DNA from: Clostridia bacterium
GTDB lineage: Bacteria > Bacillota > Clostridia > Oscillospirales > CAG-272
Assembly (NCBI GenBank): GCA_017507905.1
Contig: JAFWAA010000050.1
Span: 1-37,448 of the forward strand
Direction of reading: 5' to 3'
Length of the DNA: 37,448 nt
Shown here: positions 1-13,299 of the stretch, piece by piece
How the letters are laid out: every line of letters begins with the position of its first letter
How positions within the stretch are numbered: the first letter of the stretch is position 1
Notes under the pieces: model-generated
Told to the model about the DNA's origin: nothing
What the model saw: the letters and a program-made list of their open reading frames with translations, nothing else
The model's database searches: none
Made by a program: the position numbers and the translations under genes

Positions 1-1157
1 GCGATGAGCTTCCTCCCGGCGTGAACAAGGTCGTTCGTGTCTACGTTGCTCAGAAGAGAAAGATCTCGGTGGGGGACAAAATGGCAGGACGCCACGGTAA
101 CAAGGGTGTCGTTTCCCGCATTCTTCCCCCCGAGGATATGCCCTTCCTGCCGGACGGAACGCCCCTGGATATCGTGCTCAACCCCCTGGGCGTGCCTTCC
201 CGTATGAATATCGGACAGGTGCTTGAGGTCCACCTCGGCATCGCCGCAAGAAAGCTCGGCTGGAAGATCATGACCCCCGTCTTCGACGGCGCAAACGAGA
301 AGGACATTCTCGAGTGCCTCAAGGAGGCAGGTCTGCAGAGAGATATGTTCCCCTTGGAGAACCCCGAGGGCAAGGATCTCTACGAGGAGATCACCGACGA
401 GCAGACCGGTGTCAAGACGCTGCGTACCCTCTCCATGGAGGAGCGTGCCGACGAGGAGCTGATGAGCCGTCTGCGCGCCGAGAAGCGTCTGAAGATCCTG
501 GACGGCAAGACCATTCTCTACGACGGCCGCACGGGCGAGCCCTTCGACAACCCCGTTACCGTCGGTGTCATGTACTACCTCAAGCTGCACCACCTGGTAG
601 ACGACAAGATCCACGCGCGCTCCAACGGTCCGTACTCGCTCGTCACGCAGCAGCCTCTGGGCGGTAAGGCTCAGTTCGGCGGCCAGCGCTTCGGTGAGAT
701 GGAGGTCTGGGCTCTGGAGGCGTACGGCGCTGCTTACACGCTGCAGGAGATCCTGACCGTCAAGTCGGACGACATCAACGGACGTCGCCGCGCTTACGAG
801 GCGATCATCAAGGGACAGAACATTCCCACGCCCGGCGTGCCCGAGTCCTTCAAGGTCCTGGTCAAGGAGCTGCAGTCGCTGGCTCTGGACGTTCGCGTGC
901 TGGATAAGCAGGGCAACGAGATCGAGCTGTCTCAGCTTTGCCAGGAGGAGGATGCCGCTCCCGTAAGAGGTGCGGACGCCGATGCGATCGACGCGGTCCT
1001 CAACCAAAGAGTGGCAGACGATGCTCTCCGCCAGTCCTTCCTGATGGAGGATGAGGACGGCAACCTCGAGGAGGAGGAGAGCGAGGAGGACGAGTACTTC
1101 GATCAGCTGGAGGATCTAGGCTTTGACGGCGCAGATTACGCTGACGAGAACGAGTGA
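1..1157 (+). CDS. rpoB: RNA polymerase beta subunit, C-terminal part
   Basis: This is the C-terminal 384 residues of the RNA polymerase beta subunit; the reading frame is open from position 3, so the gene begins outside the window. Visible family blocks are [12 protein letters not shown], which carries an active-centre lysine that contacts the transcript, then [14 protein letters not shown], and the C-terminal [17 protein letters not shown] block that packs against beta-prime near the clamp. The protein ends in a long acidic tail rich in Glu and Asp (from about 1045), typical of Firmicutes. It is followed by rpoC in the same direction after a gap of about 100 bases without a terminator, the usual rpoBC operon. 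An internal GTG at 21 lies inside the gene and is not a start. Identification is secure. Confidence 0.98.
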   Translation, partial: DELPPGVNKVVRVYVAQKRKISVGDKMAGRHGNKGVVSRILPPEDMPFLPDGTPLDIVLNPLGVPSRMNIGQVLEVHLGIAARKLGWKIMTPVFDGANEKDILECLKEAGLQRDMFPLENPEGKDLYEEITDEQTGVKTLRTLSMEERADEELMSRLRAEKRLKILDGKTILYDGRTGEPFDNPVTVGVMYYLKLHHLVDDKIHARSNGPYSLVTQQPLGGKAQFGGQRFGEMEVWALEAYGAAYTLQEILTVKSDDINGRRRAYEAIIKGQNIPTPGVPESFKVLVKELQSLALDVRVLDKQGNEIELSQLCQEEDAAPVRGADADAIDAVLNQRVADDALRQSFLMEDEDGNLEEEESEEDEYFDQLEDLGFDGADYADENE

Positions 1158-1266
1158 TCATCTCAACACAAGAGCTTCGGAGGGGCAGGAGCAATCCCGC
1201 CCGTCCGGATCCCTCCCGATCAGGTGAGGGAGTAACGTATATAGAAAGGATACATGGTTAATCACT

Positions 1267-4869
<3,603 letters not shown>

Positions 4870-4892
4870 GCCCCAATTGCATAAAAAAACGA

Positions 4893-4932
4893 CCCCCGTG
4901 TTGGCAAATTGGCTGACACGGGGGCTTTTTTT
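4893..4932 (+). terminator. Intrinsic terminator of rpoBC
   Basis: A perfect 9-bp stem, CCCCCGTGT (4893-4901) with ACACGGGGG (4916-4924), is followed by C and seven T. It sits 23 bases after the rpoC stop. An A-run before the stem could make it weakly bidirectional. Confidence 0.93.
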
Positions 4933-4942
4933 GGCATAGAAT
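4913..4942 (+). promoter_or_regulatory. Possible promoter of flavin reductase gene
   Basis: CTGACA (4913-4918) and TAGAAT (4937-4942) are separated by 18 bp. The -35 element would lie inside the descending arm of the rpoC terminator, so terminator and promoter would share bases. It predicts a leader of about 20 nt. No other promoter candidate is visible in this short gap. Confidence 0.4.
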
Positions 4943-4969
4943 GGAGGGAGGAAGGGAGGAGTGCTGCGA

Positions 4970-5485
4970 ATGCGGAAGGAATTTGCTTCGCTTGCCCCGG
5001 AGGAATACGGGGCGCTGGATTTTCGTCCGGCACGGGATTGGATGCTGATCGGTGTGGGAGACGGGGAGGGGGAAAATCTGATGACGGCCTCCTGGGGCGG
5101 CTTTGGCTTTGCGTGGGGAAGGCCGATCGCGCTTTGCCTGATCCGTCCCGAGCGATACACGCACGGTCTGCTTTTGCGGGAGCGGCGGCTTTCGCTCTCC
5201 TTTTTGCCAAAGGAGCATCACGAGGCGATGCGGCTTTGCGGCACGCTGAGTGGGCGCGAGGGCAACAAGAGTTTACGCGCGGGGCTGCACTGCGTGCGCA
5301 AAGGGAATGTCCCGTACCCCGAGGAGGCCGACACGGTCTTGCTCTGCCGCCTGCTGTACGCCGAGGGAATGAAGAAGGAGGACTTTTGCGACGCGTCGCT
5401 CCTGCCTCGCTTTTATGCCGAGGGCGGACTGCACACGCTTTTTCTCTGCGCGGTGGAGGAGGTCCTGGTCAATCGCGAGAGCTGA
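4970..5485 (+). CDS. Flavin reductase family protein (FMN-binding split barrel)
   Basis: A 171-residue protein resembling flavoredoxin-type flavin reductases, which bind FMN in a split beta-barrel and pass electrons between NAD(P)H and flavin or an acceptor. The characteristic stretch is NLMTASWGGFGFAWG followed by IRPERYTHGLL (residues about 38-70), which forms the flavin phosphate site in this family. The start is ATG 4970, nine bases after GGGAGGA at 4954-4960; the in-frame GTG at 4961 abuts that site and is too close. The gene stands alone between the rpoC terminator and a convergent terminator shared with cinA. Substrate and physiological partner cannot be read from the sequence. A longer overlapping frame across 4909-6132 is not real. 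Confidence 0.85.
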   Translation: MRKEFASLAPEEYGALDFRPARDWMLIGVGDGEGENLMTASWGGFGFAWGRPIALCLIRPERYTHGLLLRERRLSLSFLPKEHHEAMRLCGTLSGREGNKSLRAGLHCVRKGNVPYPEEADTVLLCRLLYAEGMKKEDFCDASLLPRFYAEGGLHTLFLCAVEEVLVNRES

Positions 5486-5494
5486 AAAAAGGAA

Positions 5495-5545
5495 GAAAAA
5501 AAGCCCCCGTATGCGCGTTTTCGGAAGAAAACAAGCATACGGGGG
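5495..5545 (-). terminator. Terminator between convergent flavin reductase and cinA genes
   Basis: An 11-bp perfect stem, CCCCCGTATGC (5504-5514) with GCATACGGGGG (5535-5545). On the minus strand it is followed by a seven-T run, a good terminator for cinA. On the plus strand the downstream T content is poor, so it is weaker for the flavin reductase gene. Confidence 0.85.
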
Positions 5546-5604
5546 TGCGTTTAACAGGGAACGCACGAAGGTCGCCGAAGGTTTTCTTTGGCGGCCCTTT
5601 CGTC

Positions 5605-6105
5605 TTACGGCTCGGAAAGTGCTTCCGCCTCGCGGAGCAGAAGCGCAAGCGCGCGCAGGATCACGGCCTCGCGGATCTCCGTTCGCGTCGCGTCGGTTGG
5701 TGCAGAGAAGCGCTCGGCAAAGCACGCGCGCGGCGAAGCGATGCCGATATAGACCGTGCCCACGGGATCCTTCTCCGTTCCGCCTCCCGGGCCTGCGTAG
5801 CCCGTGGCCGAAACGGCAAGGCTTGCCCCCGTTCGCTCGCGAATGCCCTCGGCCATGGCCTTGGCGCAGGGGGCGCTTACGGCGGTATGGGCGTCGAGCA
5901 ATTCCTGCGGAACGCCAAGCAGGGTCTTCTTCATGCCGTCGGTATAGGTCACGGCGCCGCCGAGGAAGACGGCCGAGCTTCCGGGAAGCTCGGTGAGCGC
6001 CTTGGCAATGCCTCCTCCCGTGCAGGATTCGGCGGTGGCGATCGTTTTTTTGGCGTCGAGCAGGGCTCTACAAAGGGCGCGGATCTGCTGATCGTGCTGT
6101 GTCAT
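5605..6105 (-). CDS. pncC: CinA C-terminal domain protein, nicotinamide-nucleotide amidase
   Basis: A 166-residue stand-alone CinA C-terminal domain. Proteins of this family hydrolyse nicotinamide mononucleotide to nicotinate mononucleotide and ammonia in pyridine-nucleotide recycling. Conserved blocks are AESCTGG (residues 25-31, with the nucleophile serine region), GGAVTYTDGMK (49-59) and the Gly-rich SATGYAGPGGGTEKDPVGTVYIG segment near residue 100. It lacks the N-terminal MoCF-like domain of full-length CinA, as is common for short PncC proteins. ATG 6105 has a GGAGG site at 6113-6117. It lies downstream of mscS, but an intrinsic terminator separates them and no clear promoter of its own was found, so it may depend on partial readthrough. 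Confidence 0.93.
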   Translation of the reverse strand: MTQHDQQIRALCRALLDAKKTIATAESCTGGGIAKALTELPGSSAVFLGGAVTYTDGMKKTLLGVPQELLDAHTAVSAPCAKAMAEGIRERTGASLAVSATGYAGPGGGTEKDPVGTVYIGIASPRACFAERFSAPTDATRTEIREAVILRALALLLREAEALSEP

Positions 6106-6132
6106 GGTCTGCCTCCAAATTTTACGGGGTGA

Positions 6133-6170
6133 TCAAAAAAACGAGGGGGAGCAGGATCTGCTTCCCCTCG
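6133..6170 (-). terminator. Intrinsic terminator of mscS
   Basis: Arms 6142-6154 and 6158-6170 pair over 13 bp (one G-U) around a three-base loop, followed on the minus strand by seven T (plus-strand A-run 6135-6141). It lies just beyond the mscS stop and ahead of the cinA ribosome binding site. Confidence 0.93.
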
Positions 6171-6191
6171 CGATGCTTTCCCTTAAGGGAA

Positions 6192-7013
6192 TCAGTTCTG
6201 CGTGGTGACGTGAACGTCGAGCTGGTTGAAGGGAACCTCGATGTTCTCGGCAACAAAGCGATCGTTGATGCTCTTGAGCAGGTCGAAGTTGACCGTCCAG
6301 TAGTCCTCGGACTTGGCCCATACGCGGAGGGTGAAGTCCAGGGAGCTTTCATTCTGCTTGGAGAGACGGGAGAAGGGCTCGGGATCCTTGAGGACGAGCT
6401 CGTGCTTTGCAGCCTCCTCTAAGAGAATGGTGTTGACGCGGCTGACGTCGGTGCCGTAGGCTACGCTGAAGGTGAAGTCCACGCGGCGGATGTCGTAGGC
6501 CGACATATTGATCACGGAGGAAGCCATTACGGTTCCGTTGGGAATGGTGACCTGGCGGTTATCGGGGGTGCGCATCACGGTGTAGAAGATGCCGATATCC
6601 TCGATGGTGCCCGAGTGACCTGCGGTCTCAACGAAGTTGCCGATCTTGAAGGGCTTGAAGAGGAGGATCATGATGCCGCCTGCGAGGTTGCTGAGCGAGC
6701 CCTGCAGAGCAAGACCGACAGCCACGCCGGCAGAGGCGATCACGGCCACGACCGAGGCCATGGGAACGCCGAGAATGGCGATCACGGTCACGATCATCAC
6801 GATGTTGAGCGCGATGTTGAGGAAGTTCATCAGGAAGTGTGCCACGGTGACCTCGGTCTTTTGCATAGCCTTGGACTTGCGAACGGCCTTCATGATGAAT
6901 TTGATGAGGAAGTGTCCGATAATGAGGGTGAGAATGGCGCCGATCAACTTGCCGCCAACGTTGGTGGCGAGTGCGACGAGATTATCCCACAGGGATTGCA
7001 GAGTTTCTTCCAT
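6192..7013 (-). CDS. mscS: Small-conductance mechanosensitive channel, MscS family
   Basis: A 273-residue MscS-type channel that opens under membrane tension and releases solutes during hypo-osmotic shock. Three membrane segments are visible at about residues 20-42, 62-84 and 85-115. The third is the glycine- and alanine-rich pore helix (ASAGVAVGLALQGSLSNLAGG), the hallmark of the family. The soluble vestibule follows, with the beta domain block FKPFKIGNFVETAGHSGTIEDI and NRQVTIPNGTV. Length matches E. coli MscS. It has its own consensus-like promoter at 7059-7087 and its own terminator, so it is transcribed independently of the ppa run upstream. Confidence 0.96.
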   Translation of the reverse strand: MEETLQSLWDNLVALATNVGGKLIGAILTLIIGHFLIKFIMKAVRKSKAMQKTEVTVAHFLMNFLNIALNIVMIVTVIAILGVPMASVVAVIASAGVAVGLALQGSLSNLAGGIMILLFKPFKIGNFVETAGHSGTIEDIGIFYTVMRTPDNRQVTIPNGTVMASSVINMSAYDIRRVDFTFSVAYGTDVSRVNTILLEEAAKHELVLKDPEPFSRLSKQNESSLDFTLRVWAKSEDYWTVNFDLLKSINDRFVAENIEVPFNQLDVHVTTQN

Positions 7014-7058
7014 AGGTAAAAAGGTCCTTTCCTAAAAATAATATTTTGGTACGCTCTT

Positions 7059-7087
7059 ATTGTAGCATGGAAGGCCGATCTTGTAAA
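7059..7087 (-). promoter_or_regulatory. Sigma-A promoter of mscS
   Basis: Read on the minus strand: TTTACA (7087-7082), 17 bp, TACAAT (7064-7059). The predicted start is about 40 nt ahead of the mscS ATG. Confidence 0.85.
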
Positions 7088-7089
7088 GC

Positions 7090-7135
7090 GCGGACGCAGA
7101 TTGTTTACAAAATTCATGCATTTTTTTGCGTCCGC
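7090..7135. repeat. 9-bp inverted repeat between ppa and mscS
   Basis: GCGGACGCA (7090-7098) and TGCGTCCGC (7127-7135) are perfect complements separated by 28 AT-rich bases. It lies after the ppa stop and ends two bases before the mscS -35 element on the minus strand. There is no T-tract on either strand, so it is not a standard terminator. It may be an mRNA 3' end structure for ppa or a regulator site for mscS. Confidence 0.6.
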
Positions 7136-7165
7136 TCCTCATTTTCGGGCAATCCTTGCGCTGTC

Positions 7166-7693
7166 TTACTGAAAGGTGTCGCGGTAGGAGGCGATGGCGT
7201 CAAAGACGATGCGCTGGGCGATCTCGGGACCAAAGAGCGACTTGACGGCGGTCTGCTTGTTCTCCAGCTGCTTGTAGACGCTGAAGAAGTGCATGATCTC
7301 GTCAAAGACGTGGGGCGGCAGCTCGTCGATGGAGCGAATGCCGAGGTACGTGGGATCGGAGAGGGGAAGGGCGATGATCTTGTCGTCCATCTTTCCGTCG
7401 TCCAGCATGCGCATCACGCCGATGGGGTAGACGCGGATCAGCGTCAGGGGATAGACCGGCTCGGAGCAAAGGACGAGCACGTCCAGAGGGTCTCCGTCGT
7501 CGGCATAGGTGCGCGGAATAAAGCCGTAGTTTGCGGGGTAGTGGGTGGAGGTGTAGAGAATGCGGTCAAGCTTTAAGAGGCCGGTGTATTTGTCCAGCTC
7601 GTACTTGCATTTGCTTCCCTTGGGGATCTCGATCACGGCCTCAAACTCCTGGGGCGTGATGCGCGAGGGATCCATATCGTGCCAAATATTCAT
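7166..7693 (-). CDS. ppa: Inorganic pyrophosphatase, family I
   Basis: A 175-residue soluble inorganic pyrophosphatase that splits pyrophosphate to two phosphates and pulls nucleotide-polymerising reactions forward. The family signature DGDPLDVLV is present near residues 66-74, along with the substrate-site stretches EIPKGSKCKYELDK and YPANYGFIPRTY. Length is normal for the short family I enzyme. ATG 7693 has AGGAGG upstream. It lies 44 bases after obgE on the same strand with no terminator between, so it is probably the last gene of the DUF512-der-obgE-ppa transcript. Confidence 0.97.
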   Translation of the reverse strand: MNIWHDMDPSRITPQEFEAVIEIPKGSKCKYELDKYTGLLKLDRILYTSTHYPANYGFIPRTYADDGDPLDVLVLCSEPVYPLTLIRVYPIGVMRMLDDGKMDDKIIALPLSDPTYLGIRSIDELPPHVFDEIMHFFSVYKQLENKQTAVKSLFGPEIAQRIVFDAIASYRDTFQ

Positions 7694-7737
7694 CAGAAGA
7701 ACCTCCTTTTTTGGATAGGGTATCGTTTCGTTGCTTC

Positions 7738-9054
<1,317 letters not shown>

Positions 9055-10386
9055 TTATTCGGCGTCGTCGCCCTTCTGGCGAATGATGATCTTGATGGGC
9101 GTGCCGTGGAAGCCAAAGGTCTCGCGCAGGCAGTTTTCGATGAAGCGCTGGTAGGAGAAGTGGAAGAGCTCCACGCTGTTGCAGAAGATGACGAAGGTGG
9201 GAGGCGCCACCGAGATCTGCGTCATGTAGTAGATCTTGAGGCGGCGTCCCTTGTCGGACGGGGGCTGAACGCGGATCATGGCCTGGCCAAGCACGTCGTT
9301 GAGCACGCCCGTGGAGACGCGCAGAAGCGACTGGTTGTGCACGAACTTGATGCGCTCAAAGAGGTCGCGCACGCGCTGTCCCGTCTTGGCGGAGACGTAA
9401 ACGATGGGGGCGTAGGGCATATAGGCGAGTGCGGTACGGATCTTCGCGTTGAACTCGTTGACGGTGGAGTTGTCCTTCTCGATCAGATCCCACTTGTTGA
9501 CCACGATGATCACGGCCTTGCCCGCCTCGTGCGCGATGCCCGCGATCTTCTCGTCCTGCTCGGTGATGCCGGTCTCGGCGTCGATCAGGAGCAGGCAGAC
9601 CTGGGCCCTCTCCACCGCCATATGGGCGCGGAGAACGCTGAAATGCTCGATGCGGTCGTTGATCTTGGATTGGCGGCGAATGCCTGCCGTGTCGATAAAG
9701 GTAAAGGCGCCGACCTCGTTCTCCAGTCGCGTGTCCACGGCGTCGCGCGTGGTGCCTGCGATGTTGGAGACGATCAAGCGGTTCTCGCCGATGAGCTTGT
9801 TGATGATGGAGGATTTGCCCGCGTTGGGCTTGCCGATGACGGCCACGTGAATGCTGTCGTCCTCGGTCTCCTCCGCCTGCCACTCACCAAGGGCGTCGAT
9901 GCAGGCGTCGAGCAGATCTCCCGAGCCGCTGCCGTGAATGGAGGATACGCCGATGGGCTCTTGGTCAAAGCCAAGCTCGTAGAACTCATAGAACTCCATG
10001 GGCGGCCGTCCTACGCTGTCACACTTGTTGATGCAGGGCACGATGGGCTTGCCGCTCTTTTTGAGCATGATGGCGATGTCGCGGTCGCTGGCGGTAAGTC
10101 CCGTGCGGACGTCGCACATGAAGATGATCACGTCTGCCGTGTCGATGGCGAGCTGTGCCTGCACGCGCATCTGCGAAAGAATGACGTCGTCGGTCTTGGG
10201 CTCAATGCCTCCCGTGTCGATCACGGTCAGCTTTTTGCCGCGCCACTCGGTCTCGCCGTAGATGCGGTCGCGCGTAACGCCGGGGGTGTCCTCCACGATG
10301 GAGCGACGCTCCCCGATCAGCTTATTGAATAACGTGCTTTTGCCAACGTTGGGGCGTCCCACGATGGCGATGATCGGATTTGCCAT
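9055..10386 (-). CDS. der: Ribosome biogenesis GTPase Der (EngA)
   Basis: A 443-residue double GTPase needed for 50S subunit maturation. The first G domain shows GRPNVGKST (10-18), DTGG (57-60) and NKCD (120-123). The second shows GKPNAGKSS (185-193), DTAG (232-235) and NKWD (297-300). The C-terminal KH-like domain covers about 355-443. Length and domain order are standard. The AAGGAG upstream overlaps the stop codon of the DUF512 gene, which ends 13 bases before the ATG, so translation is probably coupled although the spacing is long (about 16 bases). Confidence 0.97.
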   Translation of the reverse strand: MANPIIAIVGRPNVGKSTLFNKLIGERRSIVEDTPGVTRDRIYGETEWRGKKLTVIDTGGIEPKTDDVILSQMRVQAQLAIDTADVIIFMCDVRTGLTASDRDIAIMLKKSGKPIVPCINKCDSVGRPPMEFYEFYELGFDQEPIGVSSIHGSGSGDLLDACIDALGEWQAEETEDDSIHVAVIGKPNAGKSSIINKLIGENRLIVSNIAGTTRDAVDTRLENEVGAFTFIDTAGIRRQSKINDRIEHFSVLRAHMAVERAQVCLLLIDAETGITEQDEKIAGIAHEAGKAVIIVVNKWDLIEKDNSTVNEFNAKIRTALAYMPYAPIVYVSAKTGQRVRDLFERIKFVHNQSLLRVSTGVLNDVLGQAMIRVQPPSDKGRRLKIYYMTQISVAPPTFVIFCNSVELFHFSYQRFIENCLRETFGFHGTPIKIIIRQKGDDAE

Positions 10387-10399
10387 ATCTGTTTTCTCT

Positions 10400-11725
10400 T
10401 TACTCCTTTTCTTCCAATCCCAGAAGCGCCTGCAAAAATTCGGCGCCGTCGTTGCGGCAGGGACGGCAGGGAATGCCGCCGAGCGCCAGGGAAAGCTCCA
10501 TGGGTGTCATATCGTCCAAAAAAATATCCTCGTCTGCCTTGAGCATGGCCGCAGGGAAGAGCAATTCGTCGCCCAGCGCCTCGCCGCGCAGCTGCTCTGC
10601 CACGTCCCGACCGGTCAGGAGCCCCGCCACGGTCACGCTCTCGCCGAAGAAGTGATTGACGATGGGGCGGACGCGCACGGTCAGTCCCGGCACGGCGGCG
10701 GAGAGCGCATCGGCAAGCTTTTGCAGATGCTTTGCGGCGGCCACACCCGTGGCCACGGTCACGGTGCGGGGAAGGCGTGCCTCCTCCAAAAGCTCCTTGA
10801 GGAAGGAAAGCTCCAGGGAGAACTCCTCGGCAAAGGAGGTCAGCATGCCAACGCCGTTTTCAATTTGGGAATAGCCCTCGTAGTAGTCCTCCTCGGGCAG
10901 AGGAAGCCCTGCGCGGACGTAAAATTCGTCGGCGCAGAAGAAGAGGCGCGAGCCGTAGCGGGAGAGGCATTCCTTGCCAAAGGCGTCCACCTGCGCGATC
11001 ACGCGGGCGCATTCCTCGGGGGAGAAGGCCTCAAGCGGCGTGAGCCCCTCGCGGTGTCGGGTCAGACCCACGGGCACGATGGCGCAGGAGCGCAGAGCGG
11101 GGAAGTAGGCGGCAAGATCGCGCATGGTGCGGTCAAGCTCCTCTCCGTCGTTCCAGCCCTTGCAGAGCACGATCTGGGTGCAAAGCACGATCCCCGCGTC
11201 TGCCATGGTGCGCAGATAGCGCAAAACGTCGCCCGCGCGCTTGTTCTTCATCATCTTCACCCGAAGCGCGGGATTGGTGGTGTGCACCGATACGTTGACG
11301 GGGGAGATGTGCATGGTGAGAATGCGTTGAATATCCTCGTCCGAGAGGTTGGTCAGGGTCACGTAGTTGCCGTGCAGGAAGGAGAGACGGTCGTCGTCGT
11401 CCTTAAAATAGAGCGTCTTGCGCATTCCCTCGGGGAGCTGATCGATGAAGCAGAAGACGCAGGCGTTGCGGCAGGAATGCTTTTCGTCCATCAGCGGGGT
11501 CTCAAATTCGAGACCGATGTCCTCGTATTCGCCCTTGCGAAGCGTGACCGTGTAGGGTGCGCCGTCGCGAAGCAGTGCGAGCGTGACGTGCGTGTCGGTC
11601 AGGTAGAAGCGGTAGTCCAGAACGTCGCGAATGGAATGCCCGTTAATGCTCTCGAGAATATCCCCCGCGCGCACGCCCTGTCTTGCGGCCGCGCTCTCCC
11701 GCGTGACCAATGCGATCTTGACCAT
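10400..11725 (-). CDS. DUF512 family radical SAM protein with N-terminal PDZ domain
   Basis: A 441-residue protein of the DUF512 family. A PDZ-like segment comes first (about residues 3-65: ARQGVRAGDILESINGHSI). Then comes a radical SAM cluster motif C85-x3-C89-x2-C92 (CRNACVFCFIDQLP) and the family-specific C-terminal block FGESVTVAGLLTG. The start is ATG 11725: AAGGAGGTGA lies seven bases upstream, and the upstream in-frame ATG 11773 would lie at or before the predicted transcription start. The reaction is unknown. Linkage to der is common in Firmicutes and suggests a translation- or ribosome-related role, but this is inference. It is the first gene of its transcript. Confidence 0.93.
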   Translation of the reverse strand: MVKIALVTRESAAARQGVRAGDILESINGHSIRDVLDYRFYLTDTHVTLALLRDGAPYTVTLRKGEYEDIGLEFETPLMDEKHSCRNACVFCFIDQLPEGMRKTLYFKDDDDRLSFLHGNYVTLTNLSDEDIQRILTMHISPVNVSVHTTNPALRVKMMKNKRAGDVLRYLRTMADAGIVLCTQIVLCKGWNDGEELDRTMRDLAAYFPALRSCAIVPVGLTRHREGLTPLEAFSPEECARVIAQVDAFGKECLSRYGSRLFFCADEFYVRAGLPLPEEDYYEGYSQIENGVGMLTSFAEEFSLELSFLKELLEEARLPRTVTVATGVAAAKHLQKLADALSAAVPGLTVRVRPIVNHFFGESVTVAGLLTGRDVAEQLRGEALGDELLFPAAMLKADEDIFLDDMTPMELSLALGGIPCRPCRNDGAEFLQALLGLEEKE

Positions 11726-11776
11726 GCTTGCGTCACCTCCTTGCGTCATGCTGAAGATCCCATACTTATTCATCTT

Positions 11777-11805
11777 ATTCTATCACACATTTTGCGAAAA
11801 GTCAA
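11777..11805 (-). promoter_or_regulatory. Sigma-A promoter of the DUF512-der-obgE-ppa run
   Basis: Read on the minus strand: TTGACT (11805-11800), 17 bp, TAGAAT (11782-11777). It places the transcript start near 11770 and therefore supports the inner start of the DUF512 gene. Confidence 0.9.
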
Positions 11806-11878
11806 CCGATTCTGTGCAAAAGGAGGGGGAGAAAGAGGCGCAAAACGCATAAACTCCCGAAAAAAAGTGTCAAATCCC

Positions 11879-11907
11879 TTGCAAAACGGGGCGTTTTGGT
11901 GTATGAT
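11879..11907 (+). promoter_or_regulatory. Sigma-A promoter of the M16-M16-lgt-folD run
   Basis: TTGCAA (11879-11884), 17 bp, TATGAT (11902-11907). It diverges from the DUF512 promoter; the two -35 elements are about 75 bp apart. Confidence 0.82.
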
Positions 11908-11961
11908 ATAGGGTGATATGCAAAACCGACCGAGCAAAAGCGGAGGAAAGGAGGAGCGCTT

Positions 11962-13299
11962 ATGCCAAAGACCTATACCCTTACGGGGACCACGGGCACG
12001 GGGAAGAACGTAAGCCTTCCCGTGCGCATTCTGCACACCGACAAGTTCAAGGCGGGTATGCTCTCGCTCTCCTGCGCGCTCCCGATCAGGAGTCGGGACT
12101 CCTGGATGCTGGCGCTCCTGTTGGCCGTTTTGCGCCGCGGAACCGAAAAATATCCCTCCCTGGCCGCGATCAATCAGCGGCTGGACACGCTCTTCGGCAC
12201 GGAGATCTCCATTCGGAACTTCTATCGGGGAGACCTGCAGGTCATCGGCTTTGCGGCCGAGCTGCTGGACGACGCCTACCTGCCCGAGGGCTCGGAGCCT
12301 CTGATGGAGGACGTGCTTGAGCTGCTCTGCCAGATCCTGTTCCACCCTCTGCTCGACGAGGAGGGTTGTCTGCTCTCGCGCTACGTGGAGAGCGAGAAGC
12401 AGCTGCACTGCGATCAGATCCGCGCGCGCAAGAACCATCCGCGCGCCTACGCCGCCGAGCGTCTGCGCGAGCTTCTCTATTCCGAGGAGCCCATCGGCAT
12501 CTCCGCCTACGGCAGTGAGGAGGAGGTCATGGCGGTCACGCCGCGCGAGCTGACCGCGTTCTGGAAGCGGATCCGTCAGCGCTTTCTGCCCACCTGCTTT
12601 TATATCGGCGCCGCTCAGCCCGACGCGGTCCTGCACGCCCTTTCCGCACGCCTTTTGCCCGAGCTTTCGGGAAAGGGGCAGGAGGCGGTCTCGCCCTTTT
12701 CCTCGGTTGCCCCTGTGCGCGAGGTGCGCCGCACGGAGGAGACGCTTGCCGTATCCCAGGGACAGCTGGCTCTGGGGCTTCGCACCGAGATCACGGCAAG
12801 AGATCCGCGCTTTTACGCCATGGCGGTCTATCAGGAGATCCTCGGAAGCTCTCCCATTGCCAAGCTGATGATGAACGTGCGCGAGAAGCACAGCCTTTGC
12901 TATTCCTGCTCCTCGGCCTACAATTCCTACAAGGGCTCGATCCTGATCCTTTGCGGACTGAAGAACGAAAGCCGCGAGAAGGCCGAGCGCGAGATCCTGC
13001 GCCAGGTTGAGGATATTGCCAAGGGGCAGATCAGCGACGCCGAGTTTTCAGGAGCCCTGGCTTCTCTTGAGAACGCCTACCGCCGCATCGAGGATAGCCC
13101 CTCGGCCATGGAGCAATACTACTACGGCCGCGCGCTTGCCGACGCGGAGATCTCCCCCGAGGAGCTTCGCCGCCGCCTTGCGTGCGTGACGCGCGAGGAC
13201 GTGGTCGCCGCCGCGCAGACGGTGCGGCTTGACACGGTCTATTTCCTTCGCGGAACGCTTGAGGAGAAGGGAGGCGAGGAGCTTGATGACCTGGAATGA
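11962..13299 (+). CDS. M16-family protein without zinc site (YfmF-type)
   Basis: A 445-residue M16 peptidase-fold protein that lacks the HxxEH zinc motif, so it is the non-catalytic partner of the next gene. Such pairs are known in Bacillus as YmfF/YmfH (also named YfmF/YfmH) and are associated with the 5-aminopentanol modification of elongation factor EF-P. Recognisable M16 features are the LxxxLRRGTEKYP and LDTLFGTEIS segments near residues 52-80 and the C-terminal half with LMMNVREKHSLCYSCSSAYNSYKG. ATG 11962 has AAAGGAGG upstream. Its end overlaps the next start by 14 bases, consistent with translational coupling and a heterodimer. No EF-P gene is in the window, so the modification role is by family only. 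Confidence 0.88.
   Translation: MPKTYTLTGTTGTGKNVSLPVRILHTDKFKAGMLSLSCALPIRSRDSWMLALLLAVLRRGTEKYPSLAAINQRLDTLFGTEISIRNFYRGDLQVIGFAAELLDDAYLPEGSEPLMEDVLELLCQILFHPLLDEEGCLLSRYVESEKQLHCDQIRARKNHPRAYAAERLRELLYSEEPIGISAYGSEEEVMAVTPRELTAFWKRIRQRFLPTCFYIGAAQPDAVLHALSARLLPELSGKGQEAVSPFSSVAPVREVRRTEETLAVSQGQLALGLRTEITARDPRFYAMAVYQEILGSSPIAKLMMNVREKHSLCYSCSSAYNSYKGSILILCGLKNESREKAEREILRQVEDIAKGQISDAEFSGALASLENAYRRIEDSPSAMEQYYYGRALADAEISPEELRRRLACVTREDVVAAAQTVRLDTVYFLRGTLEEKGGEELDDLE

Noticed and set aside
4909..6132. 407-residue plus-strand frame across the flavin reductase and cinA
   Set aside because: It begins inside the rpoC terminator, passes through a second terminator and overlaps two recognisable genes.
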